Position numbers and translations under genes: made by a program. A DNA stretch of 43,342 bases from Clostridiales bacterium. Lineage in GTDB: Bacteria > Bacillota > Clostridia > Christensenellales > Borkfalkiaceae. Below are positions 35,342 to 43,342 of the stretch, one piece after another. The notes under the pieces are model-generated. The model searched no databases. It was not told where the DNA came from and saw nothing but the letters and a program-made list of their open reading frames with translations. Location: contig SVIL01000004.1 of assembly GCA_015069505.1 (NCBI GenBank), forward strand, positions 1 to 43,342, written 5' to 3'. Each line of letters begins with the position of its first letter. Position 1 is the stretch's first letter.

Positions 35342-37003
35342 ATGAAAGACGGAAGCACTATAAAATGGATTGCAAAAAAATCCAAAAAACAAAACTTAAA
35401 GATGTTCCTTTTGATACTTGCGAACGTCGTTTTTTCCGTGCTTTCGGTAGTATTTGCTTTCGCCATAAAAAAGACTATAGACGGTGCCGTTGTTAAGGAT
35501 AAAAATTTGCTAATCTTCGGGGCGGTTGCACTCGGGGTAATTGTCATATTGCAATTCGCTTTTAGGCTTATTATCAACGGACTTACCGAACATATTAGGG
35601 CAAGGTTAGATATAACTTTCCGCTCAGATATATTTTCAAGTATTTTAGGTAAAAAATATTCTACTACGAAAGCCTTTCACAGTGGGGAACTGATAAACCG
35701 TTTGAGTAGTGACGTATCAATCGTTACCGACGGGGTGACGAGCATTTTGCCGTCCGTTGTATCCGCTATCGCAAGACTGCTTTCGGCGGTCGTTGCACTT
35801 ATAATTTTAGACCCCGTTTTTGCTATCGCGTTTACCGTTGCGGGGGCTATGGTGTTTGCCGTTTTGGGGCTTTTGCGTGGCAAACTTAAAAACCTACACA
35901 AAAAAGCACAAGAAACAGACGGAAAGACTCGTTCTTTTATGCAAGAGTGTATTGAAAACCTTTTGGCGATTAAGGTCTTTGACGTGAACGAAAAGGTTGA
36001 AGGTGAATCAAAAGAACTTCAAGAAGAGAACTTTAAGGTTAGGATGAAGCGTAGGAATTATTCAATCTTAGGGCACGCAACCTACAACTTTATTTTTAGT
36101 GCGGGGTACTTGTTCGCCTTAATTTACGGCGGCGTAAAGATATTCACAGGCGTTGCGGGGTTTGGTTATGGCGACTTGTCGGCGGTATTGCAACTCGTAA
36201 ACAACGTTCAGGTCCCGTTTATGTCTTTGTCGGGGGTATTGCCTAAATATTACGGTATGTTAGCATCTGCTGAAAGGCTTATGGAAATAGAAGATTTGGA
36301 AGACGAGCCTGAAAAAACGGTAATAGATTTTAAGGAACTTTACGCAAAAACTAAGGCGATAAATTTTGAAGGCGTAACCTTTACGTATGATAGAGATAAG
36401 GTTTTAGACGGTGCTGCTTTTACCATTAATAAGGGCGATTTTGTTGCAATAACGGGGTTGTCGGGCATAGGTAAAAGTACGCTTATGAAACTTATGTTAG
36501 GCGTATATCCGTTAGATGACGGAAGCATTTATTTTGATACCGCTAACGGAAAAATTTGTTTGGATAATTCGACTAGGGGTATGTTTTCGTACGTTCCGCA
36601 AGGCAATATGTTGTTTAGCGGCACTATTAAAGACAATGTAACCTTCGTTGCGAAGGACAAGACCGAAGAAGAAATTAATTTAGCACTTAAAAACAGTTGT
36701 GCGGACGAGTTTATCGGCGATTTACCAAATGGGCTTGACACCATAGTCGGTGAAAAGGGCGTAGGACTTTCAGAGGGTCAAATTCAAAGGATTGCCATAG
36801 CAAGGGCGTTACTTTGTGATTCGCCTATAATCCTTCTTGACGAGGCGACTAGTGCGTTGGACGAACAAACAGAACTTAAACTTTTGAGCAACCTAAAAGC
36901 ACTTGACGGTGTAACGCTTGTAATAATATCTCATAAAAAAGCGGCACTCGATATTTGCAACAAACACCTATTAATAAGCGAGAAAAAGGTATTAGAAATT
37001 TAG
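35342..37003 (+). CDS. ABC transporter, fused permease/ATP-binding protein
   Basis: TM domain, Walker A GLSGIGKSTLMKL, signature VGLSEGQIQRIAIARAL, Walker B PIILLDEATSALD. Confidence 0.95.
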   Translation: MKDGSTIKWIAKKSKKQNLKMFLLILANVVFSVLSVVFAFAIKKTIDGAVVKDKNLLIFGAVALGVIVILQFAFRLIINGLTEHIRARLDITFRSDIFSSILGKKYSTTKAFHSGELINRLSSDVSIVTDGVTSILPSVVSAIARLLSAVVALIILDPVFAIAFTVAGAMVFAVLGLLRGKLKNLHKKAQETDGKTRSFMQECIENLLAIKVFDVNEKVEGESKELQEENFKVRMKRRNYSILGHATYNFIFSAGYLFALIYGGVKIFTGVAGFGYGDLSAVLQLVNNVQVPFMSLSGVLPKYYGMLASAERLMEIEDLEDEPEKTVIDFKELYAKTKAINFEGVTFTYDRDKVLDGAAFTINKGDFVAITGLSGIGKSTLMKLMLGVYPLDDGSIYFDTANGKICLDNSTRGMFSYVPQGNMLFSGTIKDNVTFVAKDKTEEEINLALKNSCADEFIGDLPNGLDTIVGEKGVGLSEGQIQRIAIARALLCDSPIILLDEATSALDEQTELKLLSNLKALDGVTLVIISHKKAALDICNKHLLISEKKVLEI

Positions 37004-37048
37004 AAAAGCAAAAATTTAAAATAATATATTTTAATGGGGCGAGTTTTA

Positions 37049-37077
37049 TTGCTTTTTGTTATCTTTTTTGGTAAAAT
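37049..37077 (+). promoter_or_regulatory. Sigma-A promoter of the wzz pair
   Basis: TTGCTT, 17 bp, TAAAAT. Confidence 0.65.
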
Positions 37078-37119
37078 GGTAAAGATAAAATGTAACCTTA
37101 AAGGGGGCGTTTAATAAAA

Positions 37120-38022
37120 ATGGAACAAAAAAACGAAATTCAGTTTGGTGAATTACTGCGTAGAATAGGTATTTCGCTTAAAAAGAATTGGATAATTATC
37201 CTTATCGTCGTGGTTTTGTGTACGGGTATCGGTTTGGGATACGCTTTAATCAGAAAGCCAACCTACACCGCTTATGAAACTGCAAACTATAAGGCACAAA
37301 TAAGTGAAGATAAGTCACTTAACGACTATACAATTACACTCGCTTATCTTGATACTTTTGCAGATTTTTGTAAACAAGACTGCGTACTTGATAGGGCGAA
37401 CTATTATTATTCCGAGTTCATTAAAAATGGTGGAACTTACCAAACAGTTGACGATTACATTAAAGGGATTCGCGGTGACGATGGAAACGGCAATCCTCTT
37501 TTGACGGATAAGGTCATAGGCAGTTCTGCGGTTTATAAAAATGACACGTATAATTACGAGTATGAAGGTGAAGAATATTTCACCGCGGAAAACGTTAGTG
37601 TTTCGGCTTCGTCATCTAACGATAGTAGCGTAAGTTTTAGTTTTCTCGTCGGCTGTTCTGATCTTAATCAGGTAGAGGCACAAATTAAATCAAAGATATT
37701 TATTTTTGCAGTTGATACTGAAGTCAAGGTTGGTACTTGGAAACAAAAGACAACGGATGACGGTGTTGAGGATTATATTGAATATAAATATTTCGGTATA
37801 AAAATTAACTTTGATGATTACGGCATATATGGTAAGCCCGTGGTTGATCTTTCTGAAACTAAAATCGTTATTATCTCTTTTGGAATTGGTGTGGTTTTTT
37901 CGCTCGTTTTTGTTTATCTATCATACTTACTAAATCGTACGGTTCGAGAGAAAGAAGAATTAGAAGCGTTGACGGGGTCTTCCGTTTTGGCGTTCATAAC
38001 AAATACAGGGGAGGCAAAATAA
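37120..38022 (+). CDS. Wzz/CpsC-like polysaccharide co-polymerase
   Basis: N- and C-terminal TM helices; GELLRRIGISLKKNWIIILIVVVLCTGIGLGYALIRKPTYTAYETANYKA; RTVREKEELEALTGSSVLAFI. Confidence 0.82.
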   Translation: MEQKNEIQFGELLRRIGISLKKNWIIILIVVVLCTGIGLGYALIRKPTYTAYETANYKAQISEDKSLNDYTITLAYLDTFADFCKQDCVLDRANYYYSEFIKNGGTYQTVDDYIKGIRGDDGNGNPLLTDKVIGSSAVYKNDTYNYEYEGEEYFTAENVSVSASSSNDSSVSFSFLVGCSDLNQVEAQIKSKIFIFAVDTEVKVGTWKQKTTDDGVEDYIEYKYFGIKINFDDYGIYGKPVVDLSETKIVIISFGIGVVFSLVFVYLSYLLNRTVREKEELEALTGSSVLAFITNTGEAK

Positions 38023-38023
38023 T

Positions 38024-38725
38024 ATGGAAGAAAATAAAGTTATTATTGAAGAATCCGAAAAAGTTTTCCCTTTGTGGCGTGTGCTTTATAAAAGTATTTG
38101 GTTGATACTTGCCGTTACCATAATATGTGGTGCAATCGGAATTACTTTGGGCTTTTTAAGGTCCACCCCGACCTATACTGCAAGTAGAAAAATTTTGTTA
38201 AACGTTGACTTTGATACGAAGGGCTCAACGAGTGAAGCGACCGCTGTTGTAAACAATAACACACTTGCAAAAAGGACATTGCCGACCATTGCAGATATAA
38301 TCAAAACGAGAGCAGTTGTTGATAGGGCAAATTCTTACGGACACGGAGGTGAAATAAACAGTAAACAAATTAGCGTAACGTATAGTGAAAAGAGTTTGAT
38401 TTTTACCATAAGTTACACGGATTTGACAGAAGCCGAAGCCGTTGTCGATTTAGAGGACGTTGTAAAAGCGGCTAACGAAGTTATAAAAGAAAAAGAACCG
38501 ACGGTATTTACAAGTCTTGAATTCGTTGAAACGCAAAACGTTGCGACGGTTACTAAGAATACCAACATTGCCACATATATAATTTTAGGATTTGTTGGTG
38601 GTTTGGTTCTTGGCGTTGTTTTGGCATTGCTTATATTTATTCTTGACAACAAGGTTAAAGATGGTTATGAACTTGAAGAAATAACCGGTTCAAGCGTTAT
38701 TGCGATTATAGAAAAGAATTCATAA
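38024..38725 (+). CDS. Second Wzz/CpsC-like polysaccharide co-polymerase
   Basis: FLRSTPTYTASRKILLNV; TKNTNIATYIILGFVGGLVLGVVLALLIFILDNKVKDGYELEEITGSSVIAII. Confidence 0.87.
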   Translation: MEENKVIIEESEKVFPLWRVLYKSIWLILAVTIICGAIGITLGFLRSTPTYTASRKILLNVDFDTKGSTSEATAVVNNNTLAKRTLPTIADIIKTRAVVDRANSYGHGGEINSKQISVTYSEKSLIFTISYTDLTEAEAVVDLEDVVKAANEVIKEKEPTVFTSLEFVETQNVATVTKNTNIATYIILGFVGGLVLGVVLALLIFILDNKVKDGYELEEITGSSVIAIIEKNS

Positions 38726-38743
38726 CACTAATTTTTACTAAAG

Positions 38744-38782
38744 TACGCCTCGCAATCTTTATGATAGCGGGCGTAATTTTTT
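38744..38782 (+). terminator. Intrinsic terminator between the wzz genes and the COG2426 gene
   Basis: TACGCC(T)CGC-loop-GCGGGCGTA-ATTTTTT. Confidence 0.75.
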
Positions 38783-38793
38783 AAGGAGAAATA

Positions 38794-39426
38794 ATGACCG
38801 AATTTTTAAGTAACCTTATAGGGAACGATTATCTATCAACAATAATTATGTCGTTTGTTCCACTTATTGAATTAAAGGGCGGAATTGTGTTTGCAAGGAA
38901 CGTAGGGTTTTCATACCTATTAGCGTTCGGGCTTGCCTACTTAGGCTCAACTGCGGTGTTCTTTCCGATATACTGGCTACTTCGTCCCATACTTAACCTT
39001 TTAAAGAGAATAAAGTGGTTTAATGGGTTTGCCGTTAGGGTGGAAAATTACTTTGTTAAAAAAGCGGACGAAACTTTGCAAAAACAGACCGAAAAAGAAC
39101 GAAAAAAACCGCTTAGCCAAACTTTTATAAAACAACTTGGCGTGTTTATTTTTGTTGCTATACCTCTTCCTATGACAGGGATATGGACGGGTACGGCTAT
39201 TGCAGTATTTTTAGGTTTGAAATTCCGTGAGGCTATTTTACCTGCAGTGTTAGGGAATATGGTTGCTGGCGGGCTTATATGCCTACTATCTTTCGTGTGC
39301 CAACTCATAGGGATAAATCTTGATTACGTTTTGTACGCATTATTTGCACTCGCGGTGATAATGCTTGTCGTGTTTATAGTAAAAGTTGCACTTTCTAAAC
39401 CCAAAAAGAATTCGGACGGCGAATAA
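38794..39426 (+). CDS. Small multidrug export protein family (COG2426)
   Basis: MSFVPLIELKGGIVFARNVGFSYLLAFGLAYLGSTAVFF; FVAIPLPMTGIWTGTAIAVFLGLKFREAILPAVLGNMVAG. Confidence 0.88.
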   Translation: MTEFLSNLIGNDYLSTIIMSFVPLIELKGGIVFARNVGFSYLLAFGLAYLGSTAVFFPIYWLLRPILNLLKRIKWFNGFAVRVENYFVKKADETLQKQTEKERKKPLSQTFIKQLGVFIFVAIPLPMTGIWTGTAIAVFLGLKFREAILPAVLGNMVAGGLICLLSFVCQLIGINLDYVLYALFALAVIMLVVFIVKVALSKPKKNSDGE

Positions 39427-39437
39427 AAGGTGAGTTT

Positions 39438-40247
39438 ATGAACTTTTTTAAATGGCTATTTTCAAAATTTAAAAAACCACGTCCGTTAAAACTTGGTCTT
39501 GCACTTGGTTCTGGTGGGGCAAAGGGCTTTGCCGAACTTGGGGTTATTAAGGCTATGGAAGAAAACGGCATTGAATTTGATATCGTTGCGGGGACTAGTA
39601 TCGGCAGTATTATAGGTGCTTTTTATGCGGACGGATATACTTCGACGGATATATACGAACTTTTTAAAAAAGTGGATTTCATGAAAATCATAAGCCCACC
39701 GATGCTTAAAATGGACACTTCGGGGCTAAAAACCGTCATTGATAGGGCGATAGGTGGCAAGAACATTGAAGAACTAAAAAAGCCGTTTATGGCGGTTGCG
39801 ACAGAAGTTGAATCGGGCGAGGAAATGGTTTTTAAGTCGGGTAGCGTTTCTACTGCACTTTCCGCATCAAGTTGTTTTCCGCCCTTTTTTAAGCCCGTGG
39901 TAATAGATGACAAAAGATATCTTGACGGGGCTTTTACCAACTCTATCCCTGCCGATTTGGTTAGGGAAATGGGTGCGGATTACGTCGTGGGCGTTGACCT
40001 TTCGGATAGGGACGCAAAGCCAAATCTATTGTTTAGGATTATCCCGACTTATGAAAGCAAGATTAAAGAGCCTTGGAAAAAGGGTTACACGAACAGCGAT
40101 TTTATGTTGCACCCTGACCTTACGGGGTATAGTTCGGTGTCCTTTTTATCGGGAAGCCAGATATACGAGATAGGGTATAGAACGGCGATAGAGAATATGC
40201 CAAAGATAAAAGCGGAAATAGAAAAATTAAAAAAGAAAAAACGATAG
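39438..40247 (+). CDS. Patatin-like phospholipase (RssA-like)
   Basis: LGLALGSGGAKGFAELGVIKAME, VAGTSIGSIIGAFYADG (GxSxG), DGAFTNSIPADLVREMGAD (catalytic DG). Confidence 0.95.
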   Translation: MNFFKWLFSKFKKPRPLKLGLALGSGGAKGFAELGVIKAMEENGIEFDIVAGTSIGSIIGAFYADGYTSTDIYELFKKVDFMKIISPPMLKMDTSGLKTVIDRAIGGKNIEELKKPFMAVATEVESGEEMVFKSGSVSTALSASSCFPPFFKPVVIDDKRYLDGAFTNSIPADLVREMGADYVVGVDLSDRDAKPNLLFRIIPTYESKIKEPWKKGYTNSDFMLHPDLTGYSSVSFLSGSQIYEIGYRTAIENMPKIKAEIEKLKKKKR

Positions 40248-40268
40248 TTTGCGTTTTGAGTACAAAAG

Positions 40269-41243
40269 ATGATGAAACGGGTTTTAATAGTTATAATTTC
40301 GCTATTATTATTTTGCTCGTCGTGTGGTTGTGTCGTAGCGTCTTCTGTTAATAACGGTCTGCCTGATGCGTTGGGGCTTTTAGAAGTGCATTATCTTGAC
40401 GTAGGACAAGGGGACTGTATAATAATTAAATTGCCTGACGGCACTTGCGGTATGATTGACTGCGGTGAGTTTGATAAGGAAAATCAAACGCTTATATCAA
40501 AGTGGCTTAGTCGTGTTTGCGGGGATACTCTTGAATTTTTAGTGCTAACGCATCCTGATTCCGACCACGTCGGCAATGCGGAATACGTCATAGCAAATTA
40601 TAAAATCAATAAACTTTATATCCCTTTTATCGTTGACGATAGCCCTTATCCGTACTTTCACGATGCGTTAGGGAAGGTGGATAGGTCTAAAACCAAAGTG
40701 ATAATCTCTGAAGATACCGTCTATAAATGTACGGACGATTATATACTTGCCTTTTTAGCACCGAAAAACGTCGGGCTTAACGGTAGTATATATTTTGATT
40801 TTAACTATTCAGAGTTTGACCCTAAGTATATGACGAATAGGCTTTCACCGTTTATATTTTTAGAGTGTTACGGCGTAAAATTCTTGTTTTCGGGTGATGC
40901 GTCCGCTATTGAAGAAAAGGGCGTAATGGATTACTATAAACTTGGCTTTTATAATTTTAAGTACCCGAGAAAAGTGGATTTGTACGATATTGACTTTTTT
41001 AAGGTTCCACACCACGGAAGCGACGACGGGTGTTTGCAAAGTTTTGTTTTGCTTTTAAGCCCCGCTAACGCAATAATATCCGTCGGTGAAAATAATATTT
41101 ACGGTCATCCGTCTTTTGATACGCTACGTAGGCTTATAGAATATAGTAACGGCGTTAACCTATATAGAACGGATTTTATGGGTACCGTTTCCGTTTTGGT
41201 AGATAGTAGTGGGAACTACAAAATTTATACGAATAAAAAATAG
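40269..41243 (+). CDS. ComEC-C-like metallo-beta-lactamase-fold hydrolase with signal peptide
   Basis: LEVHYLDVGQGDCIIIKLPDGTCGMIDCGE, LTHPDSDHVGNAEYVI, LFSGDAS, KVPHHGSDDGC. Confidence 0.93.
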   Translation: MMKRVLIVIISLLLFCSSCGCVVASSVNNGLPDALGLLEVHYLDVGQGDCIIIKLPDGTCGMIDCGEFDKENQTLISKWLSRVCGDTLEFLVLTHPDSDHVGNAEYVIANYKINKLYIPFIVDDSPYPYFHDALGKVDRSKTKVIISEDTVYKCTDDYILAFLAPKNVGLNGSIYFDFNYSEFDPKYMTNRLSPFIFLECYGVKFLFSGDASAIEEKGVMDYYKLGFYNFKYPRKVDLYDIDFFKVPHHGSDDGCLQSFVLLLSPANAIISVGENNIYGHPSFDTLRRLIEYSNGVNLYRTDFMGTVSVLVDSSGNYKIYTNKK

Positions 41244-41270
41244 TCCGAAGTTTTCGGACTATTTTTTTTG
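41236..41270. terminator. Bidirectional intrinsic terminator
   Basis: AAAAAATAGTCCGAA-GTT-TTCGGACTATTTTTTTT. Confidence 0.92.
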
Positions 41271-41275
41271 TTAGT

Positions 41276-41920
41276 CTATACGACTTTTAGAACAGTTATG
41301 CCTGAATCGTTAAGGGTCAAGGCGGCGTCGCTTGTGTTATAAATAGAAATACTATCGCCCGCCGCACCCGAAATCAACACCGTTTTACTGCCCGAAGACA
41401 AAGCGTTTGCCGTGTTGGTTAGAACAATGTTTTCACCCGTTACGGCAACTGCGTTTTGATATAGCGTGGTTTCTAAGTTCCCGTTAGGAACGCTACCGTT
41501 AACGTAGTAGGTTACTAAATAATAGCCCGCCTCTGATAAAACGATAGAGTTATCGGAAACGCTCATACTACTCGTAGGGGTTGATGCGTCCAAAGTTAAC
41601 GGTATGACGGTGTTAGCGGGAACGGTGGCGGTGCCACTTGAAGCAAATATCGCATCTGAACTGCCTTGCGGACCTTGAGGACCCGTAGCACCCGTAGCAC
41701 CCGTTGCACCGATAGGACCTTGCGGACCAACAGCCCCGGTAGCCCCGATAGGACCGGCAGGACCTTGTGGGCCGATAGCACCCGTTGCACCTTGCGGACC
41801 GATAGGTCCCCTTGGACCTGCGGGACCGGTTGGGCCCATAGGACCACGTAAAACTATTCTTTGGTTACAGCAACGGTTACAATTATTATTGTTATTATTA
41901 CAACCGAATAAACAGCACAT
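41276..41920 (-). CDS. Collagen-like (GXY) repeat protein with BclA/C1q-like C-terminal domain; candidate exosporium/spore-surface protein
   Basis: About 20 consecutive G-X-Y triplets ([22 protein letters not shown]...); Cys/Asn-rich N-terminus [21 protein letters not shown]-terminal beta-rich domain. Confidence 0.92.
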   Translation of the reverse strand: MCCLFGCNNNNNNCNRCCNQRIVLRGPMGPTGPAGPRGPIGPQGATGAIGPQGPAGPIGATGAVGPQGPIGATGATGATGPQGPQGSSDAIFASSGTATVPANTVIPLTLDASTPTSSMSVSDNSIVLSEAGYYLVTYYVNGSVPNGNLETTLYQNAVAVTGENIVLTNTANALSSGSKTVLISGAAGDSISIYNTSDAALTLNDSGITVLKVV

Positions 41921-41953
41921 AAATTAAAAAAATCCTCCTTTGTGATGCTATAA

Positions 41954-41981
41954 TACATTATGCAAAAAGGTGGATTTTTGT
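41954..41981 (-). promoter_or_regulatory. Candidate sigma-K/sigma-E-type promoter of the collagen-like gene
   Basis: Minus strand: AC-(17 nt)-CATAATGTA, matching AC-N16/17-CATANNNTA. Confidence 0.5.
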
Positions 41982-41988
41982 TAAAAGG

Positions 41989-42498
41989 TTATTTTATTGT
42001 TTCGGGAAAGTCAATCTCTGTAACCGAATCTTCAATAAGATAAGCCATTTCCTCGTGAACGTCTGCGTTGGCAGAGATTTTTGTAGTGTCAAGTTTAAGG
42101 TATTTGGCTTCGCCCTCAGCAAGCAAATTCCCGCTCATATCGTAAACGTAGCCAACGCCTGAAAAACCTCTTGGTGAATTAAAATTAAGCACCGCTCTCG
42201 CTTTAAGAGGCGTGCCGTAGGGGACGGGTTTTCTGAATTTTACGTTAAGCGTTGTCGTTACCCCGTAAACGTTCGGCTCGGTTACCCATAACGCTCTACC
42301 GATAAGTTCGTCAAGCAAAGCCGAAATCATACCGCCGTGAACACGTTCGGGAAAACTTTGGTGATAAAATCCGTACTGCATAAGACACCCGACGCTTCCG
42401 TCTTCTAAATTATAGAACTGTGCTTTAAGCCCTGAATCGTTATCCATACCGCAAATAATACAACTTTTACTGTTCGTTTGTTTAGCCGTAACTTTCAT
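41989..42498 (-). CDS. PaaI-family hotdog-fold thioesterase
   Basis: VHGGMISALLDELIGRALWVTEPNVYGVTTTLNVKFRKPVPYGTPLKARAVL. RBS GGAGATCAAATATG supports the start at 42498. Confidence 0.9.
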   Translation of the reverse strand: MKVTAKQTNSKSCIICGMDNDSGLKAQFYNLEDGSVGCLMQYGFYHQSFPERVHGGMISALLDELIGRALWVTEPNVYGVTTTLNVKFRKPVPYGTPLKARAVLNFNSPRGFSGVGYVYDMSGNLLAEGEAKYLKLDTTKISANADVHEEMAYLIEDSVTEIDFPETIK

Positions 42499-42583
42499 AT
42501 TTGATCTCCTACCCGTATATTTTACCACTCGTTCTCTTAAAATTCAACGTTAATCGCAAAATTTTTTTATAAAAATGACATTT

Positions 42584-42690
42584 TACAATAGGTTTGCAAT
42601 GCAAAAGCAAGTCTATTTATTTATTGCAAAATTCAACCTTGATTAATAAAACCATAAACGCAGAGATAAATTTTCTGCGTTTTTTCTTTT
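42584..42690 (+). ncRNA. Candidate small non-coding RNA ending at an orphan intrinsic terminator
   Basis: Long-range pairing AGGTTTGCAAT...ATTGCA-AAATTC-AACCT, then ACGCAGA-loop-TCTGCGTTTTTTCTTTT; no plus-strand CDS feeds the terminator. Confidence 0.35.
42656..42690 (+). terminator. Orphan plus-strand intrinsic terminator
   Basis: AAACGCAGA-GATAAATT-TTCTGCGTTTTTTCTTTT. Confidence 0.8.
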
Positions 42691-42704
42691 ATTAAAGGGA
42701 TAAG

Positions 42705-42715
42705 TGTGGTATAAT
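42705..42715 (+). promoter_or_regulatory. Extended -10 promoter
   Basis: TGTGGTATAAT (TGnTATAAT form). Confidence 0.65.
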
Positions 42716-42809
42716 GTTTTAATAAATCTAATTTACCACTCAAAAATTTTTAATCAAGCGTATATCGAGCGAAAAATTTCCACAAAATACCTATATACGG
42801 GGGGAATTA

Positions 42810-43183
42810 TGCTTGATAACAAATGTATGACGCTACTGCGTTATATAAACAGCAACTGCCCAAACGGTGGGTACGGGGTTTTAGAGGTTAAAGAGATTTT
42901 GACGGCTATGCCCAAAAAATGCGGTATAGACGAAAACGGGTTAAGAGAGTGTTTGTCCACCCTTTCAAGAGGGGATTGTATCAACCTTAAATATCAAGAC
43001 CAAGAGGAAGTTTGTCTATCTACGTCGGTCAAGGGCAGAAGCCTTTGCGAAGCCGATATTGAAAGGGTAAGTAAAACCCGTTCGGATAACAAGCGTCTGT
43101 TCACCTATGCGTTGATAGGCGGAATTACGGGCGGGGCTATAACTGCACTTGTCTCTGCGGTTATATCTATGGTGATGCCCTAA
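42810..43183 (+). CDS. Small protein: wHTH-like N-terminal domain plus C-terminal TM helix
   Basis: MLDNKCMTLLRYINSNCPNGGYGVLEVKEILTAMPKKCGIDENGLRECLSTLSRGDCINLKYQD...; GGGGGG RBS before 42810. Start reassigned from 42704. Confidence 0.65.
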
Positions 43184-43342
43184 TGCTATCCAAAACCGAA
43201 AATAGGATTATGTCCTTCATCTCTGAGTGGGGAAAGGAAAAACCCTCGCTACTCATAAACCCCACCGATTTTATAAACCAACTTGGGTTTAAGGGTATGA
43301 CTTCCGCCCAACTTGAATTGAGTCTAAGCGTTGTCGTCAGAC
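43183..43342 (+). CDS. Paralogue-like wHTH protein, truncated by window end
   Basis: ATG overlaps the previous stop (TAATG). MLSKTENRIMSFISEWGKEKPSLLINPTDFINQLGFKGMTSAQLELSLSVVVR.. runs open to the window edge. Confidence 0.65.
   Translation, partial: MLSKTENRIMSFISEWGKEKPSLLINPTDFINQLGFKGMTSAQLELSLSVVVR

Noticed and set aside
41596-41851. Overlapping ORFs and short-period repeats in the collagen-like gene considered as a CRISPR or tandem-repeat locus
   Set aside because: 9-nt-periodic GXY codon repetition fully explains the pattern; no spacer/repeat structure, and the alternative frames are Arg/Thr- or Val-rich artefacts.
1-43342. tRNA, rRNA, prophage, toxin-antitoxin, restriction or CRISPR-type defence systems
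   Set aside because: None could be recognised by eye from the sequence or ORF products; absence is not proven without tRNAscan/PADLOC-type searches.

Overview
This 43.3 kb window comes from a low-to-mid GC bacterium. It is probably an anaerobic, spore-forming Bacillota/Clostridia relative; this lineage is inferred from gene content only. It is ordinary chromosome with no rRNA, tRNA, CRISPR array or transposon that I can support. Main blocks: (1) 1-7.8 kb, a redox operon: 3' end of hdrA, flxD/mvhD-like, flxC-like, flxB-like, flxA-like, a 2Fe-2S/HdrC-like iron-sulfur protein, a soluble FrdA/SdhA-type flavoprotein, and a short AspT/YidE-family antiporter. No hdrB or hdrC is visible. I read it as a candidate flavin-based electron-bifurcating NADH:fumarate/ferredoxin oxidoreductase in which fumarate reductase replaces the disulfide-reducing HdrB. 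(2) M29 aminopeptidase, dxs, HU, a divergent Fe-ADH-like protein, YwmB-like and SpoIIQ/M23-like proteins, an M1 peptidase and several lipoproteins. (3) addB-addA. (4) Cell-surface polysaccharide functions scattered over about 12 kb (cpsD kinase, cpsB phosphatase, an O-antigen ligase-like protein, two Wzz proteins, a SpoVB-like flippase). (5) A well-conserved THF (folate) riboswitch upstream of a FolT-like ECF S component plus a ferredoxin-thioredoxin-reductase-like mini-ORF. (6) Patatin, a ComEC-like MBL protein, a collagen-like exosporium-type protein with a sigma-K/E-like promoter, a PaaI thioesterase and two tandem small wHTH-like proteins. Two regulatory architectures recur. The first is near-leaderless starts, where the ATG lies 6-9 nt after a -10 box that ORF callers translate by mistake. 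The second is intrinsic-terminator-like hairpins whose 3' arm carries the Shine-Dalgarno and whose U-tract abuts the ATG.
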